Below, piece after piece: positions 52,642 through 61,094 of a DNA stretch of 64,000 nucleotides. Numbering within the stretch: the stretch's first letter is position 1; every line of letters begins with the position of its first letter. Origin of the DNA: Sphingobium scionense. Lineage in GTDB: Bacteria > Pseudomonadota > Alphaproteobacteria > Sphingomonadales > Sphingomonadaceae. The notes below the pieces were generated by a model. It saw only the letters and a program-made list of their open reading frames with translations, was not told the origin of the DNA and ran no database searches. The stretch lies in contig NZ_JACIEU010000001.1 in NCBI RefSeq assembly GCF_014197035.1, positions 310,001-374,000 of the forward strand, given 5' to 3'. The position numbers were made by a program, and so were the translations under genes.

Positions 52642-54102
52642 ATGAACCGTCCCGATTTGATCCGTTTTCTCGCCCTCCCCCTGCTGGCCGCCGCCGCCAT
52701 CCCGGCCGTCGCGCAGCCGCCGGCCGTGACACCGTCCCAGAGCGCGCCGCCGGCCGGCCAAGTCGTGCTGCCCCCGCCCATGGCGGTGATGCCCCCGCCC
52801 GTGCCGCTGCCGGCCCTGTCGCAGGCGCAGGATGACTGGGCGAATGAATGGCTGAAGAGCGGCATGGCCGAAGGGCTGATGGCGCGCAGCAAGCCGACCG
52901 CGCCGATGCACGGGCAGCAATTGCTGAACGCATTGCTGGATCGCGGCCGCGCGCTCAGCACCGGCCGGGTCGATACCGCCGATTTCCTGGAGGTCTGGGC
53001 GCTGCGCCCGGCCGCCTTCGATCCGCGCCCCTCGCTCGCCAAGGCGATTGCCGAGGATCGGCTGCCGCAATGGGCCGCCAGCCTGACCCCGCCCTATTCG
53101 GGCTATGACGGGCTGCGCAAGGGCCTCGCCACCTATGAGAAGATCCGGGATACTGGCGGCTGGCCCAGCCTGTCGGCAGGCGCCTCGGCCGATGTCGTGC
53201 GCGCCCGCCTGGCGCTGGAGGATCGCACCGTCACCGGCACCGAGCCGCAGACCGCCGCGCTGCAACGCGCCCAGCGCCGCTATGGCCTCAATCCCACCGG
53301 TCTGCTCGACGCGCGCACCCTGACCGCACTCAACGTGTCGGTGGATGATCGCATCGCCGCGATCATGGCCAATATGGAACGCTGGCGCTGGATGCCGCGC
53401 GAATTGCCGGTCAACCGCGTCCAGGTGAACATCGCCGCCGCCGTGCTGACCGTGTTCCAGGGCGACCAACCCGTCACCTCGATGCGCGCCGTCACAGGCA
53501 GCCCGACCAACCAGACGCCGATGCTGTCGTCGAACATCCATTCCATCGTGGTCAATCCGCCCTGGAACGTGCCGATGTCGATCGCCAGGAAGGAACTGTT
53601 TCCCAAGGGTCGCGCGACCCTGGCCAAGCAGGGCTACAAGATCGTGAAGACGCCCGAGGGCGGCGAGCGCATCGTCCAGCCCGCCGGCCCCAACAGCGCG
53701 CTCGGCCGGCTGAAGTTCGATTTCAACAATCCCTTCGCCGTCTATCTGCACGACACGCCTTCGCGCGGGAAGTTCTCCAGCTATGACCGGCTTGCCAGCC
53801 ATGGCTGCATCCGCCTGGAAAAACCGGTGTCGCTGGCCGAACTAATGGTGGCGAGCGATCCCAGCCTGTCGGGCCAGATCCAGAGCCTAATCGACACCAA
53901 CAAGACCCAGCGCGTGTCGCTGCCCTCGCAGGTCGCGGTCTATCTGCTTTACTGGACCGCCTTTGCCAGCAGCAACGGCACCATGAACTTCCGCGCCGAC
54001 CCCTATGACTGGGACAAGCTGCTGGCCCAGAAGATCGAGGCCTCCAGCCGCCGCGTCGACCCCACTGCGGTCAATTCGACCGCCCCCGCAGCCAAGGACT
54101 GA
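52642..54102 (+). CDS. L,D-transpeptidase, YcbB-like
   Basis: A 486-residue exported L,D-transpeptidase that forms 3-3 cross-links in peptidoglycan. The signal peptide ends PAVAQP and a Pro-rich linker follows. A peptidoglycan-binding-like segment lies around residues 190-220 (LQRAQRRYGLNPTGLLDARTL) and the YkuD catalytic domain covers about 255-430, with catalytic Cys in LASHGCIRLEKP. ATG 52642 is chosen directly before the signal peptide; longer starts run into the divergent HDAC gene. A lipoprotein and a second L,D-transpeptidase gene follow. Confidence 0.92.
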   Translation: MNRPDLIRFLALPLLAAAAIPAVAQPPAVTPSQSAPPAGQVVLPPPMAVMPPPVPLPALSQAQDDWANEWLKSGMAEGLMARSKPTAPMHGQQLLNALLDRGRALSTGRVDTADFLEVWALRPAAFDPRPSLAKAIAEDRLPQWAASLTPPYSGYDGLRKGLATYEKIRDTGGWPSLSAGASADVVRARLALEDRTVTGTEPQTAALQRAQRRYGLNPTGLLDARTLTALNVSVDDRIAAIMANMERWRWMPRELPVNRVQVNIAAAVLTVFQGDQPVTSMRAVTGSPTNQTPMLSSNIHSIVVNPPWNVPMSIARKELFPKGRATLAKQGYKIVKTPEGGERIVQPAGPNSALGRLKFDFNNPFAVYLHDTPSRGKFSSYDRLASHGCIRLEKPVSLAELMVASDPSLSGQIQSLIDTNKTQRVSLPSQVAVYLLYWTAFASSNGTMNFRADPYDWDKLLAQKIEASSRRVDPTAVNSTAPAAKD

Positions 54103-54107
54103 TCCCC

Positions 54108-54428
54108 ATGCGCCATTTTGCCCGCCCCCTGACCTTCGCCGCCCTGTCGGGCGCGCTGCTGCTTGCCGCCTGCGGCAAGAAGGAAGAGGAAGCACCGGTG
54201 ACCAACAATCTGGTCGAACCCCCGGTCGAGAATGTCATCGTGAACGAACCGGAAGCGCTGCCGCCCGAGCCGGAAAATGTCGTCACCCCGACTCCGGCAC
54301 CGCCGCCGTCCGTGTCGGAACAGCAGCAGATTCTGGATGATGCCGAAGCCAGCGGCATGACCTCTCGCCTGCGCGAAAACGGCGAGGGGAGCCAGGGAGC
54401 GGACGAAGCGGGCAATAGCAGCCTGTGA
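54108..54428 (+). CDS. Small lipoprotein with Pro/Glu-rich tail
   Basis: A 106-residue lipoprotein with the lipobox LLAACGKKEEE near residue 21. The rest is acidic and Pro-rich (NNLVEPPVENVIVNEPEALPPEPENV) and probably extended, ending in a helix (VSEQQQILDDAEASGM). No enzymatic motif. It starts five bases after the YcbB-like gene, so the two are one operon, and it may act as a periplasmic tether or accessory factor for it. Confidence 0.85.
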   Translation: MRHFARPLTFAALSGALLLAACGKKEEEAPVTNNLVEPPVENVIVNEPEALPPEPENVVTPTPAPPPSVSEQQQILDDAEASGMTSRLRENGEGSQGADEAGNSSL

Positions 54429-54435
54429 CGAAGGT

Positions 54436-54469
54436 CGCCCCCGTCTTGGAGCGGGGGCGTTGATTTGTT
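54436..54469 (+). terminator. Intrinsic terminator after the lipoprotein gene
   Basis: CGCCCCCG (54436-54443) and CGGGGGCG (54452-54459) form a strong stem with an eight-base loop, followed by TTGATTTGTT. It lies between the lipoprotein stop and the second L,D-transpeptidase gene, 12 bases before that start. Confidence 0.8.
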
Positions 54470-54480
54470 ATAGACGGCAT

Positions 54481-55164
54481 ATGGATCGCCGCAAATTCAC
54501 GAAGTTCGCTTTAAGCGGACTCGCCCTTTCGTTTTTGACCGATAGTGTTGGCAAGGCCGCGCTTCCGGTAGCGCCTGAACCCGCGAACCGTCCTCCGGTT
54601 CCCGCGACTCCATCGGCCGCACCGATTTTTTCGCGCAAGCCCTATGCGCTGCTGCTGGAAGAGGCGAAGGCCGCACTCGACCAGCATGCGCGCGACTTCA
54701 CCCTGCGCGACCGCATCGCCATCGCCGACTTCAACGCGCCGTCGAAGGAATTCAGATTCCATATCGTCGACCTGATCGGCGGCCAGGCGAACAGCTATCT
54801 GGTGTCGCACGGGCGTGGGTCAGATCCGGGCCATTCGGGCTGGCTGCAAAGCTTTTCCAACGAGCCCAATTCGCTCGCCAGTTCGTCCGGCGCCTACAAG
54901 ACGCTGACCATGTATGAAGGCCAGCATGGCCGGTCGATGCGCCTTGCCGGCCTCGATCCGCAGAACAACAATGCGGAAATGCGCGCGATCGTGATCCATG
55001 GCGCCGACTATGTCAGCGAAGATCATGTCGCATCCTGGGGCAAGTGCGGCCGCAGCGAAGGCTGTTTCGCGGTCGCCCGCCACATGGTGCCGCAGGTTCT
55101 GGGCATGCTGGGGCCGGGCCGCATGGTCTATGCCAACAAGATTACCGGCATGGTCGAAGCCTGA
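54481..55164 (+). CDS. Murein L,D-transpeptidase catalytic domain protein (YkuD_2 type)
   Basis: A 227-residue exported protein of the YkuD_2 type. The N-terminus has an Arg-rich signal (MDRRKFTKFALSGLALSFLT) and the catalytic region shows VIHGADYVSEDHVASWGKCGRSEGCFAV, with catalytic His and Cys spaced as in the family. It probably modifies peptidoglycan like its upstream neighbour. An intrinsic terminator separates it from the lipoprotein gene and its ribosome-binding site is weak, so its expression may be limited or separately driven. Confidence 0.9.
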   Translation: MDRRKFTKFALSGLALSFLTDSVGKAALPVAPEPANRPPVPATPSAAPIFSRKPYALLLEEAKAALDQHARDFTLRDRIAIADFNAPSKEFRFHIVDLIGGQANSYLVSHGRGSDPGHSGWLQSFSNEPNSLASSSGAYKTLTMYEGQHGRSMRLAGLDPQNNNAEMRAIVIHGADYVSEDHVASWGKCGRSEGCFAVARHMVPQVLGMLGPGRMVYANKITGMVEA

Positions 55165-55177
55165 CCGGCAAAGGCCC

Positions 55178-55195
55178 CGCCCGGATCGCCGGGCG
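55178..55195. terminator. Hairpin between convergent genes
   Basis: CGCCCGG and CCGGGCG pair around ATCG, followed on the plus strand by AAGCCTTCTCTTC. It lies between the YkuD_2 gene and the convergent TPR-like gene. Confidence 0.6.
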
Positions 55196-55212
55196 AAGCC
55201 TTCTCTTCATCG

Positions 55213-55938
55213 TCAGCCGGCCTTGACGCCGCTCAGTGCCTGAGCGGCCGGCTTGTTCGACGCATCGACCGAACCGTCCGCCAGCATCGCCTTGCTCATC
55301 GTCGCCGCTTCGGTCTGAAGCGTGGCATCGCCGGTCGCCTGGCTGGCGCCGATCAGCGCCGACAACAGGATATTCTTCGTCACTGGATCGGCCGCATTGG
55401 CCGCCGCCGACTTGCGGGCCAGGCCCAGCGCTTCCTGATAGAGCGGCGCGGAGCCGGCCTTGTCCTGCGCGCCCAGCTTCTGGTTGCCCAACTGGATCAG
55501 GATACCGGCCAGGATGTTGCGGCTGGTGGCATCGGCGGGCTTGGCCTCCACCAGCTTGCGCCAGTGCGGCAGGGATTCGCTATAGAGCGCGATCACCTTG
55601 TCCATCTTGCCGAGCGCGCCCTGGGCAGCGGCATCGGCGTAAAGCGCGTTGGCGAGGAAATTGACATTGTCGATCTTGGCGGGGTCGACCTCCACCGCGG
55701 TGCGGATGGCGGGCATCGCCGCCTCATATTTGGTCGCGGCGGTGGCGTTGTCGCCCGCTTGCAACGCGGTCTGGCCGGCGGTGAAATCGGTCACCGCCTG
55801 ATTGAAGGCATTGATCTGTTCGGGGGTCATCTGGCCGGCGGCGGGGGCAGCGCTGGCTGCGGGGGCATCCTGTGCCAGGGCCGGTGCGGCAAGGGTGGAA
55901 AGGGCGAGAAAGGCAGAAACAAAAATGCGGGACTGCAA
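55213..55938 (-). CDS. Exported helical-repeat (TPR-like) protein
   Basis: A 241-residue periplasmic protein. The signal peptide ends APALAQ, a Pro/Ala linker follows, and the rest is helical with TPR-like spacing (ALQAGDNATAATKYEAAMPAI, then VIALYSESLPHWRKLVEAKPAD). The exact function is unknown; it is probably a scaffold. TTG at 55938 is chosen because AGGGAGA is eight bases upstream and the signal peptide begins there; a longer GTG start adds residues without a ribosome-binding site. Confidence 0.8.
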   Translation of the reverse strand: MQSRIFVSAFLALSTLAAPALAQDAPAASAAPAAGQMTPEQINAFNQAVTDFTAGQTALQAGDNATAATKYEAAMPAIRTAVEVDPAKIDNVNFLANALYADAAAQGALGKMDKVIALYSESLPHWRKLVEAKPADATSRNILAGILIQLGNQKLGAQDKAGSAPLYQEALGLARKSAAANAADPVTKNILLSALIGASQATGDATLQTEAATMSKAMLADGSVDASNKPAAQALSGVKAG

Positions 55939-56037
55939 GGTCAGGGTCTCCCTGGTCGTTGATCCGATGTTGGCGGATGCAATCAGGGCATCCGCCAACA
56001 CAAGAATGAACGAACGAGCGGTCCCGTTCCCAGTCCC

Positions 56038-56733
56038 TCAGGCTCGCGCCATCCCGCAAAAGGCTCGACCCACGGCAAACTCGCCCGCGCGGCGCGCCGA
56101 ACGGGCCAGCGCTTCGGCATCCTCGCCCCATTGTTCGGCCTGCCAGCGCTCGTCGATCTCGGCCGCTTCCCATACGGTATCCGCGTCGAACGCCTCTTCC
56201 AGCACCGCCAGGCCGCAGACCAGCGAGCCGCTCAACGTCACCAGCCGCGACAGGCCGGCCAGGGTGAAGGGGGCAAGTCCGTCCACCGCCGCCGCCAGCC
56301 GTTCCAGCGTCGCGTCGGGCTGGGCGACATGGATGATGCCCTGGGTGGTGACGAAGGCGACGCCATAGCGGGTGCGCGCCCAGTCGAGCAGCGGATCCCA
56401 GGCTGCAGCCTGACGCGCGACGAACGCCTCCGGCCCCTCGGCCCGGTAGCAGAGCATGTCGGTGCCGCCATATTCGGCGATGTCGGCCGCGAACTTGGCG
56501 CGATTGCCGGCAACATGGTCGATCGCCGCATTGGCGAGGCCGGTGAAGGCCATGGTCGCGGGATCGACCGTCTCGCCCTGGTCGCACCATTCCTGCGCCA
56601 CTGCCTCGGCCAGCACGGCGTTGGGCAGCGCCAGTTCGGCGCGGGCGGGCGTGCGCACCGGGCGCCCGTCCAGCCGGATCGCGAAACCAGCTTCGACCGG
56701 CTCGACCGTCACTTGCTTGTAGAATCGCTTCAC
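56038..56733 (-). CDS. ATP12-family chaperone
   Basis: A 231-residue protein of the ATP12 family, which in mitochondria chaperones the alpha subunit during F1-ATPase assembly. Motifs include FYKQVTVEPVEAGFAIRLDGRPVRTP at the start, then AQEWCDQGETVDPATMAFTGLANAAID and GLSRLVTLSGSLVCGLAV. The GTG start at 56733 overlaps the preceding 84-residue gene (GTGA) and has GCGGAG upstream. It is the last gene of a tightly packed minus-strand chain. Confidence 0.93.
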   Translation of the reverse strand: MKRFYKQVTVEPVEAGFAIRLDGRPVRTPARAELALPNAVLAEAVAQEWCDQGETVDPATMAFTGLANAAIDHVAGNRAKFAADIAEYGGTDMLCYRAEGPEAFVARQAAAWDPLLDWARTRYGVAFVTTQGIIHVAQPDATLERLAAAVDGLAPFTLAGLSRLVTLSGSLVCGLAVLEEAFDADTVWEAAEIDERWQAEQWGEDAEALARSARRAGEFAVGRAFCGMARA

Positions 56734-56984
56734 GGGCGGCTCCGCTTGAACAGGGCCAGCATCAGGCGCGGTACGACCACGAACTGGAACAGGCCGACGA
56801 TCACCATGATGATGCCGAATGCCTTGGCCTTGTCGCCCTGCACCCAGGAAAAGCGCTGCATGATGGCCAGGAAGCCGAACATGACGAGGAAAGCGCCCGA
56901 CAGGCGGAACAGGCCGATCGCGAAATGACGCTGGCGCGCGATCTTTTCCGGGTCGACCGGCGGGATGGGAGGCATGTCGTTCAT
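56730..56984 (-). CDS. Small two-helix membrane protein
   Basis: An 84-residue protein with two transmembrane helices (about residues 24-44, LFRLSGAFLVMFGFLAIM, and 54-76, AFGIIMVIVGLFQFVVVP). It matches a type common beside ATP12 in sphingomonads, of unknown role. It overlaps both neighbours by four bases, with HAD upstream and ATP12 downstream. A part in membrane or ATP synthase assembly is possible from position only. Confidence 0.82.
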   Translation of the reverse strand: MNDMPPIPPVDPEKIARQRHFAIGLFRLSGAFLVMFGFLAIMQRFSWVQGDKAKAFGIIMVIVGLFQFVVVPRLMLALFKRSRP

Positions 56985-57640
56985 GGCGCGTCGATATGGC
57001 GGCGCAACGCGTCGCTGTCCATCGCGACTGCATGGGCGCCCGCCTGCGTCAGCTCCGCCGGCGCATGATAGCCCCAGCCGACACCGATCGCACGGGTGCC
57101 GGCGGCCAGTCCCATGTCGATGTCGAAATGGGTATCGCCGATCATCACCGTGGTTTCGGGCACCGCGCCCGCCTCCGCCATCGCCTGCAACAGCATCGAT
57201 GGGTGGGGCTTGGACGGGTGGCGATCGGCGGTCTGCAGAGTCACGAAATGATGCGCCAGATCATGATGGGCAAGACACAGGTTGAGGCCGCGATCGGACT
57301 TGCCGGTGGCGACGCCCAGCAGCCAGCCATCGCCGTCCAGTTCCCGCACCAGGTCGGCCATGCCGGGATAGAGCGGTTCGGACACGGCATTGGCGCTGCG
57401 CAGAGCGTGGAAGGCCGCCTTGTAGCGATCGGTCAGCAGTAGATGATAATCCGCCTCGGCCTCGGGCAGCAGCCGGGCCATCGCATGGGGCAGCGACAGG
57501 CCGACGATCGACAGGATCGCCAGCCGGTCGGGCGGCACCAGCTTCTCGCTCTCGAAGGCCCGGGCCATGGCGGTGCAGATGCTGTGCTGACTATCGACCA
57601 GCGTGCCATCGCAATCGAACACGACCAGGCGGTTGCTCAT
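56981..57640 (-). CDS. HAD-superfamily phosphatase (Gph-like)
   Basis: A 219-residue HAD-IA hydrolase. The nucleophile Asp is in VVFDCDGTLVDSQ, motif II is VATGKSDRG, motif III includes KPHPSMLLQAM, and motif IV is MIGDTHFDIDMG. It resembles phosphoglycolate phosphatase and related small-metabolite phosphatases. It overlaps the PaiB-like gene start region upstream and the 84-residue gene downstream by four bases each. Confidence 0.92.
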   Translation of the reverse strand: MSNRLVVFDCDGTLVDSQHSICTAMARAFESEKLVPPDRLAILSIVGLSLPHAMARLLPEAEADYHLLLTDRYKAAFHALRSANAVSEPLYPGMADLVRELDGDGWLLGVATGKSDRGLNLCLAHHDLAHHFVTLQTADRHPSKPHPSMLLQAMAEAGAVPETTVMIGDTHFDIDMGLAAGTRAIGVGWGYHAPAELTQAGAHAVAMDSDALRRHIDAP

Positions 57641-58239
57641 GCCAGCGTTTCCCGCATCAACGCAGCGATGCCGCTGTCGCCCGCCTCCTCCAGCCGCTGC
57701 GCGGCGCCGAGGCGCGCGGACGCCACCTTGTTCTGGCCCAGCTTGCGGGTGCCGCGCCAGTCGGCGACGGTCAGTTCATAACCGGTGATCGCGCCCAGCA
57801 TCCGGTCGAACAGCCCATCCGCCATCTTGTCGCGGGTCCAGACGGGCTTGGGCGCCAGCCGAACCTCATTGTCATGGGACAAGGCATCGATCAGCGCAGG
57901 GAGGCGATCGGGCGCCATCATCCGGACATCCCCCTCCAGTTCGACCGCAACATAATTCCAGGTCGGCACCTGATCCTCCAGGCCATACCAGTCTGGACTG
58001 ACATAGCCATGCGGCCCGTTCGCCACGAATAGCGCCCGCGCGCCATCGAGATGTGCCGCCATGCGATTGCCGCGCGACAAGTGAAAGCCGATGCGCCCCT
58101 CATCCAGCCAGACCACCGGAACATGCGCAACGCAAGGGCCGGCCGGTGTATCGGCAAACAACATACCGAACGGCGCTTTCGCCACGAAGGCGCGCATAGC
58201 GTCCCGATCGGCCCAGCGGAATTTGGGATCAGGATGCAC
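57637..58239 (-). CDS. FMN-binding split-barrel protein, PaiB-like
   Basis: A 200-residue protein of the PaiB/FMN-binding negative regulator family. Motifs are PFGMLFADTPAG, HVPVVW, GFHLSRGNRMA, VSPDWYG and PTWNYVAVELEG, which form the flavin-binding barrel. PaiB represses sporulation and protease genes in Bacillus, but most proteobacterial members are uncharacterised and may be flavin enzymes. Coupled to the HAD gene by a four-base overlap and nine bases after the RluA-family gene. Confidence 0.9.
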   Translation of the reverse strand: MHPDPKFRWADRDAMRAFVAKAPFGMLFADTPAGPCVAHVPVVWLDEGRIGFHLSRGNRMAAHLDGARALFVANGPHGYVSPDWYGLEDQVPTWNYVAVELEGDVRMMAPDRLPALIDALSHDNEVRLAPKPVWTRDKMADGLFDRMLGAITGYELTVADWRGTRKLGQNKVASARLGAAQRLEEAGDSGIAALMRETLA

Positions 58240-58248
58240 GCCCGCCCC

Positions 58249-59604
58249 TTAATTCCCGCCGCGGCCACGCCGTTCGCCACGTCGTTCCTTGCGGACCAAC
58301 TTGGCATGCGCCCTGGCGAACTTCTTCTCATCCTCGCGCGTGGGGGTGCGATCGATTTCGTCGTCCAGCGGCATGTCGCCCAGCGACAGGTCAAAACCCA
58401 GCGAAACGAGGCTGGCAAGGAAATGCTCGGGCAATTCCGCCTTCATGTCGATGCGGCCGCCATCGGGATGGTCGACGCGGATGCGACGGGCGTGGAGGTG
58501 CATCTTGCGGCTGATCGAGCCTGAGAGGAAACTCTCCTTCCCGCCATATTTTCCGTCGCCGACCAGCGGGTGGCCAATCGCCGCCATATGGACGCGCAAC
58601 TGGTGGGTGCGGCCGGTATAGGGCTGCAACTCGACCCAGGCGGCGCGGTTGCCGGCGCGCTCGATCACGCGATAGCGGGTGCGGGCGGGCAGGCCCTCCT
58701 CCTGATCGACGTGCATCTTCTCGCCACCGGTGCCCGGCTGCTTGGCGATCGGCAGTTCGATCATGCCATCGTCGATGCTGGGCACGCCGATGACGATCGC
58801 CCAATAGACTTTCCGCGCGGTGCGGCTGGAAAAGGCCTTGGCAAAATGCGCGGCCGCACGGCTGGAGCGGGCGAGCAGCAGCGCGCCCGAGGTGTCCTTA
58901 TCCAACCGGTGGACCAGCTTGGGCCGGGATTCGCCGTCGAAGATCAGTCCGTCGAGCAGACGGTCGACATGCTCGTCGGTCTTCGTCCCGCCCTGGGTGG
59001 CGAGACCCGGCGGCTTGTTGATGACGATCGCTTGGCGGTCGCGGTGGATCACCATGTCCTGGACATAGGCGATCTCGTCCTCGGTCAGGTCGATCACCCG
59101 GACGCGCTTGGGCTTGTCCGCCGGCGCCGCCTTGGGCTCGGCCGGTGGCACGCGGATCATCTGGCCTTCGGCGATGCGGTCGCCTGGCGCAGCGCGCGCG
59201 CCATCGACGCGCAACTGGCCTGTGCGCGACCAGCGCGACACGATGTTGAAGCCGACATCGGGCAGATGCCGCTGGAACCAGCGGTCGAGGCGGATGCCGT
59301 CATCATCGGCCTGCACCCGATATTGCCGCACGTCGAGGCTGACGCCCTTGGCGGGATTGGGCTTGGCTACAACCGCCGGGGCCGGAGCCGCCGCCTTGGC
59401 GACCGGCGCCTTGGTGCGGGGCTTGGCCGCAGGCCTGGTCGCTGGTTTGAACGGCTTGTCGCCATCCTTCTTGCGCGCGCTCGCTGCCTTGGCCCCGCCA
59501 CGAGCGCGACCGGGCGCGCCGCTGCGGCCGCCGGGTTTCGTGGTGCCGCCGGGCTTGCCGCCGCGTGCCGGACCACCAGATTTGCCGGGAGGACGCCCCT
59601 TCAT
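58249..59604 (-). CDS. RluA-family 23S rRNA pseudouridine synthase
   Basis: A 451-residue pseudouridine synthase. A long Lys/Arg/Gly/Pro-rich N-terminal extension (about residues 1-85) precedes the S4-like domain (RLDRWFQRHLPDVGFN) and the catalytic domain with LVHRLDKDTSGALLLA near residue 232, where Asp is the catalytic residue. The C-terminus is also basic (RKERRGERRGRGG). It resembles RluC. The extensions are longer than usual for RluC and probably bind RNA non-specifically. Its start overlaps the crcB stop by four bases. Confidence 0.93.
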   Translation of the reverse strand: MKGRPPGKSGGPARGGKPGGTTKPGGRSGAPGRARGGAKAASARKKDGDKPFKPATRPAAKPRTKAPVAKAAAPAPAVVAKPNPAKGVSLDVRQYRVQADDDGIRLDRWFQRHLPDVGFNIVSRWSRTGQLRVDGARAAPGDRIAEGQMIRVPPAEPKAAPADKPKRVRVIDLTEDEIAYVQDMVIHRDRQAIVINKPPGLATQGGTKTDEHVDRLLDGLIFDGESRPKLVHRLDKDTSGALLLARSSRAAAHFAKAFSSRTARKVYWAIVIGVPSIDDGMIELPIAKQPGTGGEKMHVDQEEGLPARTRYRVIERAGNRAAWVELQPYTGRTHQLRVHMAAIGHPLVGDGKYGGKESFLSGSISRKMHLHARRIRVDHPDGGRIDMKAELPEHFLASLVSLGFDLSLGDMPLDDEIDRTPTREDEKKFARAHAKLVRKERRGERRGRGGN

Positions 59605-59987
59605 GCCGCAACACTCCGCATAACCGTAAGACCCAGCGCCAGCGCGGCGACCGCGCCGACCAGCGAGAAGAGGGCATAGGCGAGCGCCAGGCCGATCTGG
59701 CCGCGCTCGATCATCAGCATCGTCTCCAGGCTGAAGGAGGAAAAGGTGGTAAAGCCACCCATCAGGCCGACGCCCAGCAGCAGGCGCATCGGCTCGCCCG
59801 AGACGGCGCTGCCGCGCGCCAGCCAGCCGGCGAGCAGGCCCATGGCGAAACCGCCGATCAGATTGGCGGCAAAAGTGCCCCAGGGCCAGGCCGCGCCGGG
59901 CGCCATCAGCCCGGCGAAACGGCCAAGCTGGTAGCGCAGCAGGCTGCCTACTGCGCCGCCGCCCATAACAAGAAAGATATTGGTCAT
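59601..59987 (-). CDS. crcB: Fluoride exporter CrcB
   Basis: A 128-residue inner-membrane fluoride channel of the CrcB/Fluc family with four helices. Hallmarks are GGGAVGSLLRYQLGR, WPWGTFAANLIGGFAMG and MGGFTTFSSFSLE, including the Phe and Na-site residues. ATG 59987 is chosen; a longer start adds a charged leader. Only about 44 bases separate it from the upstream gene, so no fluoride riboswitch fits there. It leads the coupled chain down to ATP12. Confidence 0.95.
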   Translation of the reverse strand: MTNIFLVMGGGAVGSLLRYQLGRFAGLMAPGAAWPWGTFAANLIGGFAMGLLAGWLARGSAVSGEPMRLLLGVGLMGGFTTFSSFSLETMLMIERGQIGLALAYALFSLVGAVAALALGLTVMRSVAA

Positions 59988-60031
59988 GCTTTTCGCCCTA
60001 TCGCGATTCCGCAAAAGGGGAAAGGACGCAT

Positions 60032-60994
60032 TCAGGCGGCGATGCTACCCTCTGCCGGGACGGGACGGCGATGGGCGGCAATACAGCTCAAGACCGAGAG
60101 GATCACCAGGACGAATGCCGTGCCCTCCAGCAGCGTCGGCAGCCGCGCTTCCCAGATGAAAGCGTAGAGCAAGGCAAAGCCGGTTTCGAACAGGATCATC
60201 TGCCCCACCATGGTCAGCGGCAGCAGCCGGGTCATGCGATTCCATAGCGCATTGCCGACGATCGAGGCGAACAGGGCGACAGCGATGACGACAATGGCAA
60301 AGCGGGTCCAGTCGGCCGCATCATGCCTGCCGCTACCCAGCCAGGGGACGAGCGGCAGAAACAGCAGCGCCTGCACCCCGGTGGCAAGGCCGATCAGGAA
60401 ATTCCAGTCCTGCGAGCCGATACCCTCCATCCGCCGCAGCCAGTGATTATTGCCGATGGCAAAAGCGGTCCAGGAGATGAGCGCGCCGACCGCGCAGGCA
60501 AAGCCGATGATCCGCGTCGCCACGGCGCCGCCACCGGGCAAGACGATCGCCTGCCAGCCAATGCACAAGGCCCCGGCGACGCAGAGCAGGAGCGATGGCG
60601 CCAGTTGCCGCAGCGGCACCGCGCCCGCCTGACGGCTGCCGACGATCGTTACCGCCACCGGCAGGAAGCCGACCACCAGCGAGGTCATGGCGATACCGCC
60701 CATCTGCACCGCGCTCACCAGCAACACATAGTAGAAGAGGTTGCCGGCCAGCGCGAGCCAGGCCAGCGTCCACATTATGCGCGGCGTCAGTAGCGGCCGG
60801 ATCGTCCGCCAGCGCGGCGCGACAAGCAACGCTGACATCAGGCCGTAGGCCAGATAACGGCCGATCGCCTGTTCGAGCGGGCTAAAGCCGGGCACAAGTT
60901 CAGGAGCAAGAAAGACCAAGCCCCATAACGCACCAGCGCCTGCTCCGCTCAATATGCCGGCCAGGATCGCGCCCGGCTGTCGTAACTGGTTCAT
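60032..60994 (-). CDS. EamA/DMT-family transporter
   Basis: A 320-residue inner-membrane drug/metabolite transporter with ten predicted helices in two EamA repeats (about residues 10-145 and 160-305). It probably exports an amino acid or related metabolite. It is divergent from an Lrp/AsnC regulator gene across 100 bases, a common arrangement in which the regulator controls the exporter in response to its substrate. Confidence 0.9.
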   Translation of the reverse strand: MNQLRQPGAILAGILSGAGAGALWGLVFLAPELVPGFSPLEQAIGRYLAYGLMSALLVAPRWRTIRPLLTPRIMWTLAWLALAGNLFYYVLLVSAVQMGGIAMTSLVVGFLPVAVTIVGSRQAGAVPLRQLAPSLLLCVAGALCIGWQAIVLPGGGAVATRIIGFACAVGALISWTAFAIGNNHWLRRMEGIGSQDWNFLIGLATGVQALLFLPLVPWLGSGRHDAADWTRFAIVVIAVALFASIVGNALWNRMTRLLPLTMVGQMILFETGFALLYAFIWEARLPTLLEGTAFVLVILSVLSCIAAHRRPVPAEGSIAA

Positions 60995-61094
60995 GCCCGC
61001 CTATCGCCCGTCAAATTCCGATATGGGAAATATCATCATCGCACCGAGAAAAGTGCTCTTGATTGGCCCATCAAATGCAACAATTACTCACTTT

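Noticed and set aside
59988-60031. Fluoride riboswitch upstream of crcB
   Set aside because: Only 44 bases lie between the two genes, too short for the aptamer, and no conserved motif is present.
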